A stretch of DNA of 64,000 bases, taken from assembly GCA_963965975.1 (NCBI GenBank), contig OZ014415.1:5001-69000 (forward strand). Direction: 5' to 3'. Made by a program: the position numbers and the translations under genes. This DNA comes from Xestospongia bergquistia. Its lineage: Eukaryota > Porifera > Demospongiae > Haplosclerida > Petrosiidae. Below, piece by piece: positions 22,690 to 36,900 of the stretch. Position 1 is the stretch's first letter; each line of letters opens with the position of its first letter. The notes beneath the pieces were generated by a model that did no database searches, was not told the DNA's origin, and saw nothing but the letters and a program-made list of their open reading frames with translations.

Positions 22690-25600
22690 AAAATTTTTGG
22701 CGCCAAAAAATTAGAAATTATGACTCAAATTTTTAAAATCTTTTGTGGTGACTAAAGGGTTAAAATACGCGTATTTTTGGTGCCAAAAAAATAAAGGAAA
22801 TAAAGGGTTAAATTTTAAAAATTTTTGGCGCCAAAAAACTTAGAAATTATGACTCCTATTTTCCTAAAATATTGGAGAGACTAAGGGGTTAAAATAAGCG
22901 TTTTTTGGCGCCAAAAAAAGAAGAAAACAAAGGGTTAAATTTTAAAATTTTTTTGCGCCAAAAAACTTAGAAATTATGACTCCGATTTTCCTAAACTTTT
23001 GGGGTGACTAAGGGGTTAAAATACGCGTATTTTTGGCGCCAAAAAACGAAGGAAATAAAGGGTTAAATTTTAAAAAGTTTTGGCGCCAAAAAACTTAGAA
23101 ATTATGACTCCAACTTTCCTAAACATTTTTGGTGACAGAGGTTAAAATACGCGTATTTTTGGCGCCAAAAAACGAAGGAAATAAAGGGTTAAATTTTAAA
23201 AATTTTTGGGGCCAAAAAACTTAAAAATTATGACTCCAATTTTTTAAAAAAGTTTGGGGTGACAAAAGGGTAAGAATACGCTTATTTTTGGCTCCAAAAA
23301 ACGAAAGAAATAAAGGGTTAAATTTTTAAAATTTTTAGCGCCAAAAAAATTAGAAATTATGACTCCAATTTTCCTAAACTATTGGGGTGACTAAGGGGTT
23401 AAAATACGCGTATTTTTGGCGCCAAAAAACGAAGAAAATAAAGTGTTAAATTTTAAAAAGTTTTGGCGCCAAAAAACTTAGAAATTATGACTCCAACTTT
23501 CCTAAACAATTTTGGCGACAAAGGGGTTAAAATACGCGTATTTTTGGAGCCAAAAACAATGGAAATAAGGGGTTAAATTGTAAAAATTTTTGGCACCAAA
23601 AAATTAGAAATTATGGAACCAATTTTTTAAAAACTTTTGGGGTGACTAAAGGGTTAAAATACGCGTATTATTGGCTCCAAAAAACGAAGGAAATAAAGGG
23701 TTAAATTTTAAAAATTTTTGGCGCCAAAAAACTTAGAAGTTATGACTCCAATTTTCCTAAACTATTGGGGTGACTAAGTGGTTAAAATACGCGTATTTTT
23801 GGCGCCAAAAAACGAAGGAAATAAGGGGTTAAATTTTAAAAATTCTTGGCGTCAAAAAACTTAGAAATTATTACAAAAAATTTTCCTAAACTTTTGGTGT
23901 GACGAAGGGGTTAGAATACGCGTATTTTTGGCGCCAAAAAACGAAGGAAATAAAGGGTTAAATTTTAAAAATTTTTGGCGCCAAAAATTTTTAAAATTTA
24001 ACCCCTTATTTCCTTCGTTTTTTGGCGCCAAAAATAGCGTATTTTAACACTTTAGTCACCCCAAAAGTTTAGGATAATTTTTTGTTATAATTTTTGTAAA
24101 AATTTTTGGCGCCAAGAAACTTAGAAATTATGACTCCAATATTCCTAATGTTTTGGTGTGACTAAAGGGTTAAAATACGCGTATATTTGGTGCAAAAAAC
24201 AAAGGAAGTAAGGGGTTAAATTTTAAAAATTTTTGCCGCCAAAAAACTTAGAAAATATGACAAAACATTTTCTTAAACTTTTGGGGTGAATAAGGGGTTA
24301 AAATGCGCGTATTTTTGCGACAAAAAACAGTAAATAAGGGGTTAAATTTAAAAAATTATTGGCGCCAAAAAAAAACGTATTTTAACCCTTTAGTCAGCCC
24401 AAAAGTTTTTTAAAAATTGGAGTCATAATTTCTAAGTTTTTTTGCGCGAAAATTTTTAAAATTTAACCCTTTATTTCCTTCGTTTTTTGGCGCCAAAAAA
24501 CGCGTATTTTAACTCTAGTCACCCCAAAAGTTTAGGAAAAATGGAGTCATAATTTCTAAGTTTTTTGGTGCCAAAAATTTTTAAAATTTAACCCCTTTTT
24601 TCCTTCGTTTTTTGGCACCAAAAATACGCGTATTTTAACCCTTTAGTCACCCAAATAGTTTAGGAAAATTGAAGTCAAAATTTCTGAGTTTTTTAAGCCA
24701 AAAATTTTTAAAATTTAACCCTTAATCTCCTTCGTTTTTTGGCGCCAAAAATACGCGTATTTTAACCCCTTAGTCACCCAAATAGTTTAGGAAAATTAAA
24801 GTCATAATTTCTGAGTTTTTTTAAGCCAAAAATTTTTAAAACTTAACCCTTTTTTCCTTCTTTTTTTGGCGCCAAAAATACGCGTATTTTAACACCATAG
24901 TCACCCCAAAATTCTAGCAAAATTTTTTGTCATAATTTCTAAGTTTTTGGCGCCAAAAATTTTTAAAATTTAAACCTTTATTTCCTTCAGTTTTTGGCGC
25001 CAAAAATACGCGTATTTAAACCCTTTAGTAATCCCAAAAGTTTAGGAAAATTGGAGTCATAATTTCTAAGTTTTTTGGCGCCAAAATTTTTTAAAATTTA
25101 ACCCCTTATTTCCTTTTTTTTTGGCGCCAAAAATACGCGTATTTTAACCCCTTAGTCACCCCAATAGTTTAGGAAAATTGGAATCATAATTTCTAAGTTA
25201 TTTAGCGCCAAAAATTTTTAAAATTTAACCACTTATTTCCTTCGTTTTTTGGCGCAAAAGACACGCGTATTTTAACCTCTTAGTCACCCAAATAGTTTAG
25301 GAAAATTGGAGTCATAATTTCAAAGTTTTTTGGCGCCAAAAATTTTAAAATTTTACCTTTTATTTCCTTAGTTTTTTGGCGCCAAAAATATGCCTATTTT
25401 AACCCTTTAGTCACCCAAAAAATTTTTTAAAAATTGGAGTCATAATTTCTAAGTTTTTTGGCGCTAAAAATTTTAAAAAATTTAACCCTTTATTTCCTTC
25501 GTTTTTTGGCGCCTAAAATACGCGTATTTTAACCCCTTAGTCACCCCAATAGTTTAGGAAAGTTGGAGTCATAACTTCTAAGTTTTTTGGAGCAAAAATT

Positions 25601-28600
25601 TTTAAAAATTAACCCTTAATTTCCTTCGTTTTTTGGCGCCAAAAATATGCCTATTTTAACCCTTTAGTCACCCCAATAGTTTTTAAAAATTAGTCATAAT
25701 TTCTAAGTTTTTTGGTTCCAAAAATTTTTAAAATGTAACCCCTTATTTCCTTCGTTTTTTGGCGCCAAAAATACGCGTATCTTAACCCTTTAGTCACCCC
25801 CAAAAGTTTAGGAAGAATGGTGTCATAATTTCTAAGTTTTTTGGCGCCAAAAATTTTAAAAAATTTATTCCTTTCTTTCCCTCGTTTTTTGGCGCCATAA
25901 ATACGCGTATTTGAACCCCTTAGTCACCCCAATAGTGTAGGAATATTGGAGTCATAATTTCTGAGTTTTTAAGCCAAATAATTTTAAAATTTAAACCTTT
26001 ATTTCCTTCGTTTTTTGGCGCCAAAAATACGCGTATTTTAACCCCTTACTCACCCAAAAGTTTAGCAAATTTTTTTGTCATAATTTCTAAGTTTTTGGCT
26101 CCAAAAACTTTCAAAATTTAACCCTTTAATTCCTTCGTTTTTGGACGCCAAAAATACGCGTATTTTCACCCTTTAGTCACCACAAAAGTTTAGGAAAAAT
26201 GGAGTCATAATTTCTAAGTTTTTTGGCGCCAAAAATTTTTAAAATTTAACCCTTTATTTCCTTCGTTTTTTTGGCGCCAAAATTACGCGTATTTTAACAC
26301 CTTAGTCACCCCAATAGTTTAGGAAAATTGGAGTCATAATTTCTAAGTTTTTTGGCGCCAAAAAATTTTTAAAATTTAACCCTTTATTTCCTTCGGTTTT
26401 TTGGGCCAAAAATACGCGTAATTTAACCCTTTAGTCACCCCAAAAGTTTTTAAACAATTAGAGTCATAATTTCTAAGTTTTTTGGCGCCAAAATTTTTTA
26501 AAATTTAACACTTTACTTCCTTCGTTTTTTCGCCCCAAAAATTCGCATATTTTAACCCCTTAGTCACCCCAATAGTTTAGGAAAATTGGAATCATAATTT
26601 CTAAGTTTCTTGGCGCCAAAAATTTTTAAAATTTAACCCCTTATTTCCTTCGTATTTTAGCGCCAAAAATACGCCTATTTTAACCCTTCAGTCAGCCAAA
26701 AAGTTTAGGAAAATTGGAGTCATAATTTCTAGGTTTTGTGGCGCCAAAAATTATTAAAATTTAACCCCTTATTTCCTTCTTTTTTTGGCGCCAAAAATAC
26801 GCGTATTTTAACCCATTAGACACCCCAATAGTTTAGGAAAATTGGAGTCATAATTTCTAAGTTTCTTGGCGCCAAAAATTTTAAAATTTAACCTTTTATT
26901 TCCCTCGTTATTTGGCGCCAAAAATACGCGTAATTTAACCCTTTAGTCATCCCAAAAGTTTTTTAAAAATTGGAGTCATAATTTCTAATTTTTTTGGCGC
27001 CAAAATTTTTAAAATTTAACCCTTTACTTCCTTCGTTTTTTGGCGCCAAAAATACGCGTACTTTAACCCCTTAGTCACCCCAATAGTTTAGGAAAATTGG
27101 AGTCATAATTTCTAAGTTTTTTGGCGCCAAATATTTTTTTAAATTTAACCACTTATTTCATTCGTTTTTTGGCGCAAAAAATACGCGTATTTCAACCCCT
27201 TAGACAAATTAATAGTTTTAAAAAATTGGAGTCATAATTTCTAAGTTTTTTGGCGCCAAATATTTTAAAATTTAACAATTTATTTCCTTCGTTTTTTGGC
27301 GCCAAAAATACGCCTATTTTAACCGTTTAGTCACCCCAAAATTTTTAAAAAATTGGAGTCATAATTTCTAATTTTTTTGGCGCCAAAAATTTTTAAAATT
27401 TAACAACTTATTACCTTCGTTTTTTGGCGCAAAAAATACGCGAATTTTAACCCTTTAGTCACCCCAAAAGTTTAGGAAAAATGGAGTCATAATTTCTAAT
27501 TTTTTTGGCACGAAAAATTTTCAAAATTTAACCCTTTATTTCCTTCGTTTTTGGGCGCAAAAAATACGCGTATTTTTACCCTTTAGTCACCCCAAAAGTT
27601 TAGGAAAAATGGAGTCATAATTTCTAAGTTTTTTAGCGCCAAAAATTTTTAAAATTTAACCCCTTATTTCCTTCGTTTTTTGGAGCCAAAAATAAGCGTA
27701 TTTTAACCCCTTAGTCACACCAATAGTTTAGGAAAATTGGAGTCATAATTTCTAAGTTTTTTTGCGTCAAAAATTTTAAAAATTTAACCTTTTACTTCAT
27801 TCGTTTTTGGCGTCAAAAATACGCGTACTTTAACCCTTTAGTCACCACAAAAGTTTTTTAAAAATTGAAGACATAATTTCTAAGTTTTTTGGTGCCAAAA
27901 ATTTTAAAAAAATTAACCCTTTATTTCCTTTGTTTTTTTTCGCTAAAAATACACGTATTTTCACCCCTTAGTCACCCCAAAAGTTTAGGAAAATTTTTTG
28001 TCATAATTTCTAAGTTTTTTGACTCCAAAAATTATTAAAATTTAACCCTTTATTTCCTTCGTCTTTTGGCGCAAAAAATACGCCTATTTTAACCCTTTAG
28101 TCTCCCCAAAAGTTTTTAAAAAATTGAAATCATAATTTCTAAGTTTTTTGGCGCCAAAATTTTTTAAAATTTAACCCCTTATTTCCTTCGTTTTTGGCGC
28201 CAAAAATACGCGTATTTTAACCGTTTAGTCACCCCAAAAGTTTAGGAAAAATGGAGTCATAATTTCTAATTTTTTGGCGCGAAAATTTTTGAAAATTTAA
28301 CCCTTTATTTCCTTCGGTTTTTTGCGCAAATATACGCGTATTTTAACCCTTTAGTCACCCCAAATGTTTAGGAAAAATGGAGTCATAATTTCTAATTTTT
28401 TTGGAGCCAAAAATTTTTTAAATTTAACCCTTTATTTCCTTCGTCTTTTGGCGCCAAAAATACGCGTATTTTAACCCCTTAGTGACCCCAAAAGTTTAGG
28501 AAAATTTTTTTTCATATTTTCTAAGTTTTTTGGCGCCAAAAATTTTTTAAATTAAACCCCTTATTTCCTTCGTTTTTTGGCGCCAAAATACGCGTATTTT

Positions 28601-29290
28601 AACCCTTTATTCACCCCAAAAGTTTTTAAATATTTGGAATCATAATTTCTAATTTTTTTGGCGCCAAAATTTTTTAAAATTTAACCCCTTATTTCCTTCG
28701 TTTTTTGGCGCCAAAAATACGCGTATTTTAACCCCTTAGTCAGCCCAATAGTTTAGGAAAATTTTTTGTCATAATTTCTAAGTTTTTTGGCTCCAATAAT
28801 TTTTAAAATTTAACCCCTTATTTCCTTCGTTTTTTGGCGCCAAAAATAAGTTTATTTTAACCCCTTAGTCACCCCAAAAGTTTAAAAAATTTCGAGTCAT
28901 AATTTCTAAGTTTTTTGGCGCTAAAAATTTTTAAAATTTAACCCTTTACTTCCTTCGTTTTCGGCGCCAAAAATACGCGTATTTTAACCCTTTAGTCACC
29001 ACAAAAGTTTTTAAAAAATTGGAGTCATAGTTTCTGAGTTTTTTGGTGCCAAAAATTTTTAAAATTTTACCCTTTATTTCCTTCGTTTCTTGGCGACAAA
29101 AATACGCGTATTTTAACCCCTTAGTCACCCCAAAAGTTTAGGAAAATTTTTTGTCATAATTTCTAAGTTTTTTGGCACCAAAAATTTTTAAAATTTAACC
29201 CCTTATTTCCTTCGTTTTTTGGCGACAAAAGTACGCGTATTTTAACCCCTTAGTCTCCACAAAAGTTTAGGAAAATTGGAGTCATAATTT
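22690..29290. repeat. ~127-bp GGCGCC/ACGCGT satellite array
   Basis: About fifty units with a period of about 127 bp, for example GACTCC at 22851, 22979, 23106 and 23232. Each unit carries two TTTTTGGCGCCAAAAA palindromes and one ATACGCGTAT palindrome plus the phrases AGAAATTATGACTCCAATTT and GTGACTAAGGGGTTAAAA. The array runs forward to about 23980, then mostly in reverse, with a short forward block at about 24090-24365. Small frames inside are translations of the repeat. Confidence 0.97.
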
Positions 29291-32200
29291 AAGAGAGATT
29301 ACCAGCCTTATTATCTTGTCGGCCTTGGGGATACTCCAAAGAGTATGCTGGTTACCATCTCAGAGGTCTAATGCATTGCAGAACGATGGCCAACAACACA
29401 CTGTCTGGCAATTACAACTGTTTCAGTTTCTTTATATAAATACTGAAGATTATCTTCATGCTTTTGTGGGGCGCCTATGAATCACATTAACGATAACTGA
29501 CCAGCAATGGTCAACTAAATTGGCTGTTTAAATAATTAAAACTATAAGAAACTATATTTTTTAAGGGACAAGGATAAACTTGTCCTATTTGAGCAGGAAC
29601 CGAGCCCCACAAATACACCAGCCTCATCTCGGTTAAAGAGAGACTACCAGCCCTATTATCTAGTCGGCCTTTGGGATACTCCAAAGAGTATGCTGGTAAC
29701 CATCTCAGAGGTCTGATGCATTGCAGAATGCTGGCCAACAACACACTGGAATTGTTTCAGTTTCTTTATATATGTACTGAAGATTGTCTTCATGCTTTTG
29801 TGGGGCGCCTATGAATCTCATTAACGATAACTAACCAGCAATGGTCAACTAAATTAAATAATTAGAACTATAAGAAACTATATTTTTTAAGGGACAAGGA
29901 TAAACTTATCCTATTTGAGCAGGAACCGAGCCCCACAAATACACCAGCCTCACCTCGATTAAAGAGAGACTACCAGCCCTATTATCTAGTCGGCCTTTGG
30001 TATACTCCAAAGAGTATGCTGGTAACCATCTCAGAGGTCTGATGCATTGCAGAACGCTGGCCCACAACACACAGCGTGGCAATTACAACCAACTGTTTCA
30101 GTTTCTTTATTTATGTACTGAAGATTATCTTCATGCTCTTGTGGGGCGTCTATGAATCTTATTAACGATAACTAACCAGCAATGGTCAACTAAATTGGCT
30201 GTTTAAATAATTAAAACTATAAAAAACTATATTTTTTAAGGGACAAGGATAAACTTATCCTATTCAAGCACTAACCAGGCCCCACAAATACACCAGCCTC
30301 ATCTCATTTAAAGAGAGACTACCAGCCCTATTCTCTAGTCGGCCTTTAGGATAATCCAAAGAGAATGCTGGTAACCATCTCAGAGGTCTGATGCATTGCA
30401 GAATGCTGGCCCACAACACACTGGCAATCATAACTGTTTCAGATTCTTTATATATGTACTGAAGATTGCTCTTGTGGGGCGCCTATGAATCTCATTAACG
30501 ATAACTGACCAGCAATGGTCAACGAAATTGGCTGTTTAAATAATTAAAACTATAAGAAACTATATTTTTTAAGGGACAAGGATAAACTTATACTATTAAA
30601 GTAGACACCGAGCCCCACAAATACACCAGCCTCATCTCGGTTAAAGAGAGACTACCAGCCCTATTATCTAGTCGGCCTTTGGGATACTCCAAAGAGAATG
30701 CTGGTAACCATCTCAGAGGTCTGATGCATTGCAGAACGCTGGCCCACAACACTGGCAATCACAACTGTTTCAGTTTCTTTATATATGTACTGAAGATTGT
30801 CTTCATGCTCTTGTGGGGCGCCTATGAATCTCATTAACGATAACTGACCAGCAATGGTCAACTAAATTGGCTGTTTAAATAATTAAAACTATAAGAAACT
30901 ATATTTTTTAAGGGACAAGGATAAACTTAGCCTATTTAAGCACTAACCAGGCCCCACAAATACACCAGCCTCATCTCATTTAAAGAGAGACTACCAGCCC
31001 TATTCTCTAGTCGGCCTTTGGGATACTCCAAAGAGAATGCTGGTAACCATCTCAGAGGTCTGATGCATTGCAGAATGCTGGCCCACAACACACTGGCAAT
31101 CATAACTGTTTCAGATTCTTTATATATGTACTGAAGATTGTCTTCATGCTCTTGTGGGGTGCCTATGAATCTCATTAACGATAACTGACCGACCAGCAAT
31201 GGTCAACTAAATTGGCTGTTTAAATAATTAAAACTATAAGAAACTATATTTTTTAAGGGACAAGGATAAACTTATACTATTAAAGTAGGAACCGAGCCCC
31301 ACAAATACACCAGCCTCATCTCGGTTAAAGAGAGACTACCAGCCCTATTATCTAGTCGGCCTTTGGGATACTCCAAAGAGAATGCTGGTAACCATCTCAG
31401 AGGTCTGATGCATTGCAGAATGCTGGCCCACAACACACTGGCAATCATAACTGTTTCAGATTCTTTATATATGTACTGAAGATTGTCTTCATGCTCTTGT
31501 GGGGTGCCTATGAATCTCATTAACGATAACTGACCGACCAGCAATGGTCAACTAAATTGGCTGTTTAAATAATTAAAACTATAAGAAACTATATTTTTTA
31601 AGGGACAAGGATAAACTTATACTATTAAAGTAGGAACCGAGCCACACAAATACACCAGCCTCATCTCGGTTAAAGAGAGACTACCAGCCCTATTATCTAG
31701 TCGGCCTTTGGGATACTCCAAAGAGAATGCTGGTAACCATCTCAGAGGTCTGATGCATTGCAGAATGCTGGCCCACAACACACTGGCAATCATAACTGTT
31801 TCAGTTTCTTTATATATGTACTGAAGATTGTCTTCATGCTCTTGTGGGGCGCCTATGAATCTTATTAACAATAACTGACCAGCAATGGTCAACTAAATTA
31901 AATAATTAGAACTATAAGAAACTATATTTTTTAAGGGACAAGGATAAACTTATCCTATTTGAGCAGGAACCGAGCCCCACAAATACACCAGCCTCACCTC
32001 GATTAAAGAGAGACTACCAGCCCTATTATCTAGCCGGCCTTTGGGATACTCCAAAGAGTATGCTGGTAACCATCTCAGAGGTCTGATGCATTGCAGAACG
32101 CTGGCCCACAACACACTGGCAATCATAACTGTTTCAGTTTCTTTATATATGTATGTACTGAAGATTGTCTTCATGCTCTTGTGGGGCGCCTATGAATCTC

Positions 32201-35200
32201 ATTAACGATAACTGACCAGCAATGGTCAACTAAATTGGCTGTTTAAATAATTAAAACTATAAGAAACTATATTTTTTAAGGGACAAGAATAAACTTATCC
32301 TATTTAAGCAGGAACCGAGCCCCACAAATACACCAGCCTCATCTCTTTAAAGAGAGACTACCAGCCCTATTCTCTAGTCGGCCTTTAGGATACTCCAAAG
32401 AGAATGCTGGTAACCATCTCAGAGGTCTGATGCATTGCAGAATGCTGGCCCACAACACACTGGCAATCATAACTGTTTCAGATTCTTTATATATGTACTG
32501 AAGATTGTCTTCATGCTCTTGTTGGGTGTCTATGAATCTCATTAACGATAACTGACCAGCAATGGTCAACTAAATAGGCTTTTCAAGTAATTAAAACTAT
32601 AACAAACTATATTTTTTAAGAGACAAGAATAAACTTATCCTATTTAAGCAGGAACCGAGCCCCACAAATACACCAGCCTCATCCCGCTGAAAGAGAGACT
32701 ACCAGCCCTATTCTCTAGTCGGCCTTTGGGATACTCCAAAGAGTATGCTGGTAATCATCTCAGAGGTCTGATGCATTGCAGAATGCTGGCCCACAACACA
32801 CTGGCAATCATAACTGTTTCAGTTTCTTTATATATGTACTGAAGATTGTCTTCATGCTCTTGTGGGGTGCCTATGAATCTTATTAACGATAACTAACCAG
32901 CAATGATCAACTAAATTGGCTGTTTAAATAATTAAAACTATAAGAAACTATATTATTTAATGGACAAGGATAAAGTTATACTATTTAAGCACTAACCAGG
33001 CCCCACAAATACACCAGCCTCATCTCATTTAAAGAGAGACTACCAGCCCTATTCTCTAGTCGGCCTTTAGGATACTCCAAAGAGTATGCTGGTAACCATC
33101 ATAGAGGTCTGATGCATTGCAGAATGCTGGCCCACAACACACTGGCAATCATAACTGTTTCAGATTCTTTATATATGTACTGAAGATTGTCTTCATGCTC
33201 TTGTGGGGCGCCTATGAATCTTATTAACGATAACTAACCAGCAATGGTCAACTAAATTGGCTGTTTAAATAATTAAAACTATAAGAAACTATATTTTTTA
33301 AGGGACAAGGATAAACTTATCCTATTAAAGTAGGAACCAAGCCCCACAAATACACCAGCCTCATCTCATTTAAAGAGAGACTACCAGCCCTATTCTCTAG
33401 TCGGCCTTTAGGATACTCCAAAGAGAATGCTGGTAACCATCTCAGAAGTCTGATGCATTGCAGAATGCTGGCCCACAACACACTGGAAATCATAACTGTT
33501 TCAGATTCTTTATATATGCACTGAAGATTGTCTTCATGCTCTTGTGGGGCGCCTATGAATCTTATTAACGATAACTAACCAGCAATGGTCAACTAAATTG
33601 GCTGTTTAAATAATTAAAACTATAAGAAACTATATTTTTTAAGGGACAAGGATAAACTTATCCTATTAAAGTAGGAACCGAGCCCCACAAATACACCAGC
33701 CTCATCTCATTTAAAGAGAGACTACCAGCCCTATTCTCTAGTCGGCCTTTAGGATACTCCAAAGAGAATGCTGGTAACCATCTCAGAAGTCTGATGCATT
33801 GCAGAATGCTGGCCCACAACACACTGGAAATCATAACTGTTTCAGATTCTTTATATATGTACTGAAGATTGTCTTCATGCTCTTGTGGGGCGCCTATGAA
33901 TCTCATTAACGATAACTAACCAGCAATGGTCAACTAAATTGGCTGTTTAAATAATTAAAACTATAAGAAACTATATTTTTTAAGGGACAAGGATAACTTA
34001 GCCTATTAAAGTAGGAACCAAGCCCCACAAATACACCAGCCTCATCTCATTTAAAGAGAGACTACCAGCCCTATTCTCTAGTCAGCCTTTAGGATACTCC
34101 AAAGAGTATGCTGGTAACCATCTCAGAGGTCTGATGCATTGCAGAATGCTGGCCCACAACACACTGGCAATCATAACTGTTTCAGATTCTTTATATATGT
34201 ACTGAAGATTGTCTTCATGCTCTTGTGGGGCGCCTATGAATCTTATTAACAATAACTGACCAGCAATGGTCAACTAAATTAAATAATTAAAACTATAAGA
34301 AACTATATTTTTTTTAAGGGACAAGAATAAACTTATCCTATTTAAGCAGGAACCGAGCCCCACAAATACACCAGCCTCATCTCGCTTAAAGAGAGACTAC
34401 CAGCCCTATTCTCTAGTCGGCCTTTGGGATACTCCAAAGAGTATGCTGGTAATCATCTCAGAGGTCTGATGCATTGCAGAACGCTGGCCCACAACACTGG
34501 CAAGCACAACTGTTTCAGTTTCTTTATATATGTACTGAAGATTGTCTTCATGCTCTTGTGGGGCGCCTATGAATCTCATTAACGATAACTGACCAGAAAT
34601 GGTCAACTAAAATGGTTGTTTAAATAATTAAAACTATAAGAAACTATATTTTTTAAGGGACAAGAATAAACTTATCCTATTTAAGCAGGAACCGAGCCCC
34701 ACAAATACACCAGCCTCATCTCGGTTAAAGAGAGACTACCAGCCCTATTATCTAGTCGGCCTTTGGGATACTCCAAAGAGTATGCTGTTAATCATCTCAG
34801 AGGTCTGATGCATTGCAGAATGCTGGCCCACAACACTGGCAAACACAACTGTTTCAGTTTCTTTATATATGTACTGAAGATTGTCTTCATGCTCTTGTGG
34901 GGCGCCTATGAATCTCATTAACGAGAACTGACCAGCAATGGTCAACTAAATTGGCTGTTTAAATAATTAAAACTATAAGAAACTATATTTTTTAAGGGAC
35001 AAGAATAAACTTATCCTATTTAAGCAGGAACCGAGCCCCACAAATACACCAGCCTCATCTTGCTTAAAGAGAGACTACCAGCCCTATTCTCTAGTCAGCC
35101 TTTGGGATACTCCAAAGAGTATGCTGGTAATCATCTCAGGGGTCTGATGCATTGCAGAATGCTGGGCCACAACACACTGGCAATCACGATTGTTTCAGTT

Positions 35201-35365
35201 TCTTTATATATGTACTGAAGATTGTCTTCATGCTCTTGTGGGGCGCCTATGAATCTCATTAACGATAACTGACCAGCAATGGTCAACTAAATTGGCTGTT
35301 TAAATAATTAAAACTATAAGAAGCTATAATTTTTAAGGGACAAGATTAAAACTTACCTCATTTAA
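29291..35365. repeat. ~340-bp satellite array, 18 units
   Basis: AGGTCTGATGCATTGCAGAA recurs 18 times between about 29365 and 35139, mean spacing about 340 bp. Each unit contains GAGAGACTACCAGCCCTATT, GATACTCCAAAGAGTATGCTGG, CTTCATGCTCTTGTGGGGCG and an AT-rich linker (AAGAAACTATATTTTTTAAG). About 220 bp of each unit matches the dispersed SINE-like repeat at 41.3 and 45.4 kb. Many 60-90 codon minus-strand frames here are repeat translations. Confidence 0.97.
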
Positions 35366-35752
35366 GCAAACGAGAACAATAATACTAATTATATTAATTT
35401 TATAGGCATTATAAACAAACAATTTCAAAAAAAGTAATTTATTCTTTTAAGCCACACTTGGTAATTAGTCAGTGACCTTGTTATAATTTTCATGGGTCCA
35501 GAGAAAAGCCAAGCATTTGTCATCAAAATCAACAGAAGACATAATCAAATCCTAAAAAAATAATGAAGAGTAATGATGTATTATGAGTTAAGTAAACTGC
35601 TGTTATGTGCTGTTAACTTACACTCCAGACTCTTTGAAAATATTTATGAAGTTATAGTTTCTTCTTAAATCATATCAGGATTACTCGTTGCATTTTTTGG
35701 ACCCAAAAAATTGTGTAACTGGTACATGAGGTTAGAACAATATTTAACCCTT
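35366..35752. other. Intergenic, partly duplicated
   Basis: AT-rich with no clear gene. A ~50-bp stretch at about 35505-35550 (ATTTGTCATCAAAATCAACAG) recurs at about 40405-40445, so both may descend from a duplicated exon of an unrecognised gene. Confidence 0.4.
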
Positions 35753-36900
35753 TCAATTCCAATGCTGTATTCGTCTAATGGCCAATAATTTACCTTCCTT
35801 AGTCTTGGAAGTATCCCTTGGTCGACTCCTCATTGTCATATTCCTGTAGGAGGTTGTAATGCCAACCACATTTCATACATGTTATTATTATATGCTAATT
35901 AAACTTGTAAATTGCTAGCACAAAACAATTATTGTTTACATTATAAATAAAAAGTACTTAATTTTTTTAACTTTAATTAATATTACAACAACAACCAAAA
36001 CTATAAGTTAATAGGTCTTCAATCTGTAATAAAATAATGATAATTTAATCAAAATAAATCACATTATAGAACTTACGGAAAACTGTCTTCATAAGGAATA
36101 CCGTGGTCTTCATCATACTTCATTCGACGATAATATTGAGATGTGACAATAGCAAATACAATGACAGGAATCAGAAAAACACCACATAATCCAAGAGATA
36201 ACCAGAATCCATTTAAAGAACAAGACAAGATGAAAACTTTTCAAATTTATCTCACCAATCCATTTAAAGTAAAACCACAAACTGCATTAAAGAATCCAGT
36301 GTACACAGCATAGACTGGATAGCAATTACCAACATCATTTTGAAGCTATAATAACAAGATTATATAAACAATCACTACAGTTATACTTACAGCTGAAAAT
36401 GCATGATCAATTAATTGTTGTGAATATCCAATTGCTCGAGGAAAGACAGTTTGAACATCCTAGCAATACAAAATATTATACCAAGTATTGTGTGCACTAA
36501 CTTGAACTAGCGGATCAACACCTTTTTCAATGAAATTGTTAAACGTGGAGTTGATATCAGACAACAGATCATCAATACCATTCTAATCAATCATATTAGG
36601 TATAATAACTAAATAAACATTTAGAATACCTTCAATATTTGTGTGTTGTTATCTAATTGAGACACTTGTTGATCTAATAAATTCTACCAAAACATTGAAA
36701 CTTAGTTTATAAATCATACCACTTGATTCTGAATACTATTAACTGAATTATTGACTTGAACTAACTGATAAATAATGACTTGTACATCATCTGCAGTCTG
36801 ATTTAGTCCACTCATCTTTAAAAAACAAACAATGCAAGAACATAATTAGTTTATAACTTACTGTAAGGTTATCATGAAGGATTGTAAGATCATTAATTTC
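35753..36900 (-). pseudogene. Partial prominin-like gene (C-terminal half)
   Basis: Several minus-strand exon-like blocks with small introns read as the end of a prominin, a pentaspan membrane glycoprotein of plasma-membrane protrusions. Visible pieces in order: EINDLTILHDNLT, MSGLNQTADDVQVIIYQLVQ, NLLDQQVSQLDNNTQILK, GIDDLLSDINSTFNNFIEKG, DVQTVFPRAIGYSQQLIDHA, LQNDVGNCYPVYAVYTGFFN, and a membrane segment FWLSLGLCGVFLIPVIVFAI followed by YYRRMKYDEDHGIPYEDSFP. That last stretch matches the 'last TM then YYRRM' pattern of prominins. The cytoplasmic tail exon ends at a TGA at 35753-35755. The TTTAAATGGATT motif is duplicated around 36205-36265 and separates the final membrane helix from the preceding block with an in-frame stop and no good splice pair. 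The 5' half of the gene is absent. I infer a broken gene; alternative: an exon I mis-spliced. Confidence 0.55.

Noticed and set aside
28946..29128. 60-codon Lys-rich frame
   Set aside because: Translation of two units of the GGCGCC satellite.
29511..34945. Series of similar 60-90 codon minus-strand frames (IASVLWASILQCIRPLRW...)
   Set aside because: They are the translation of the 340-bp satellite; frames break in many units and start and stop at random.
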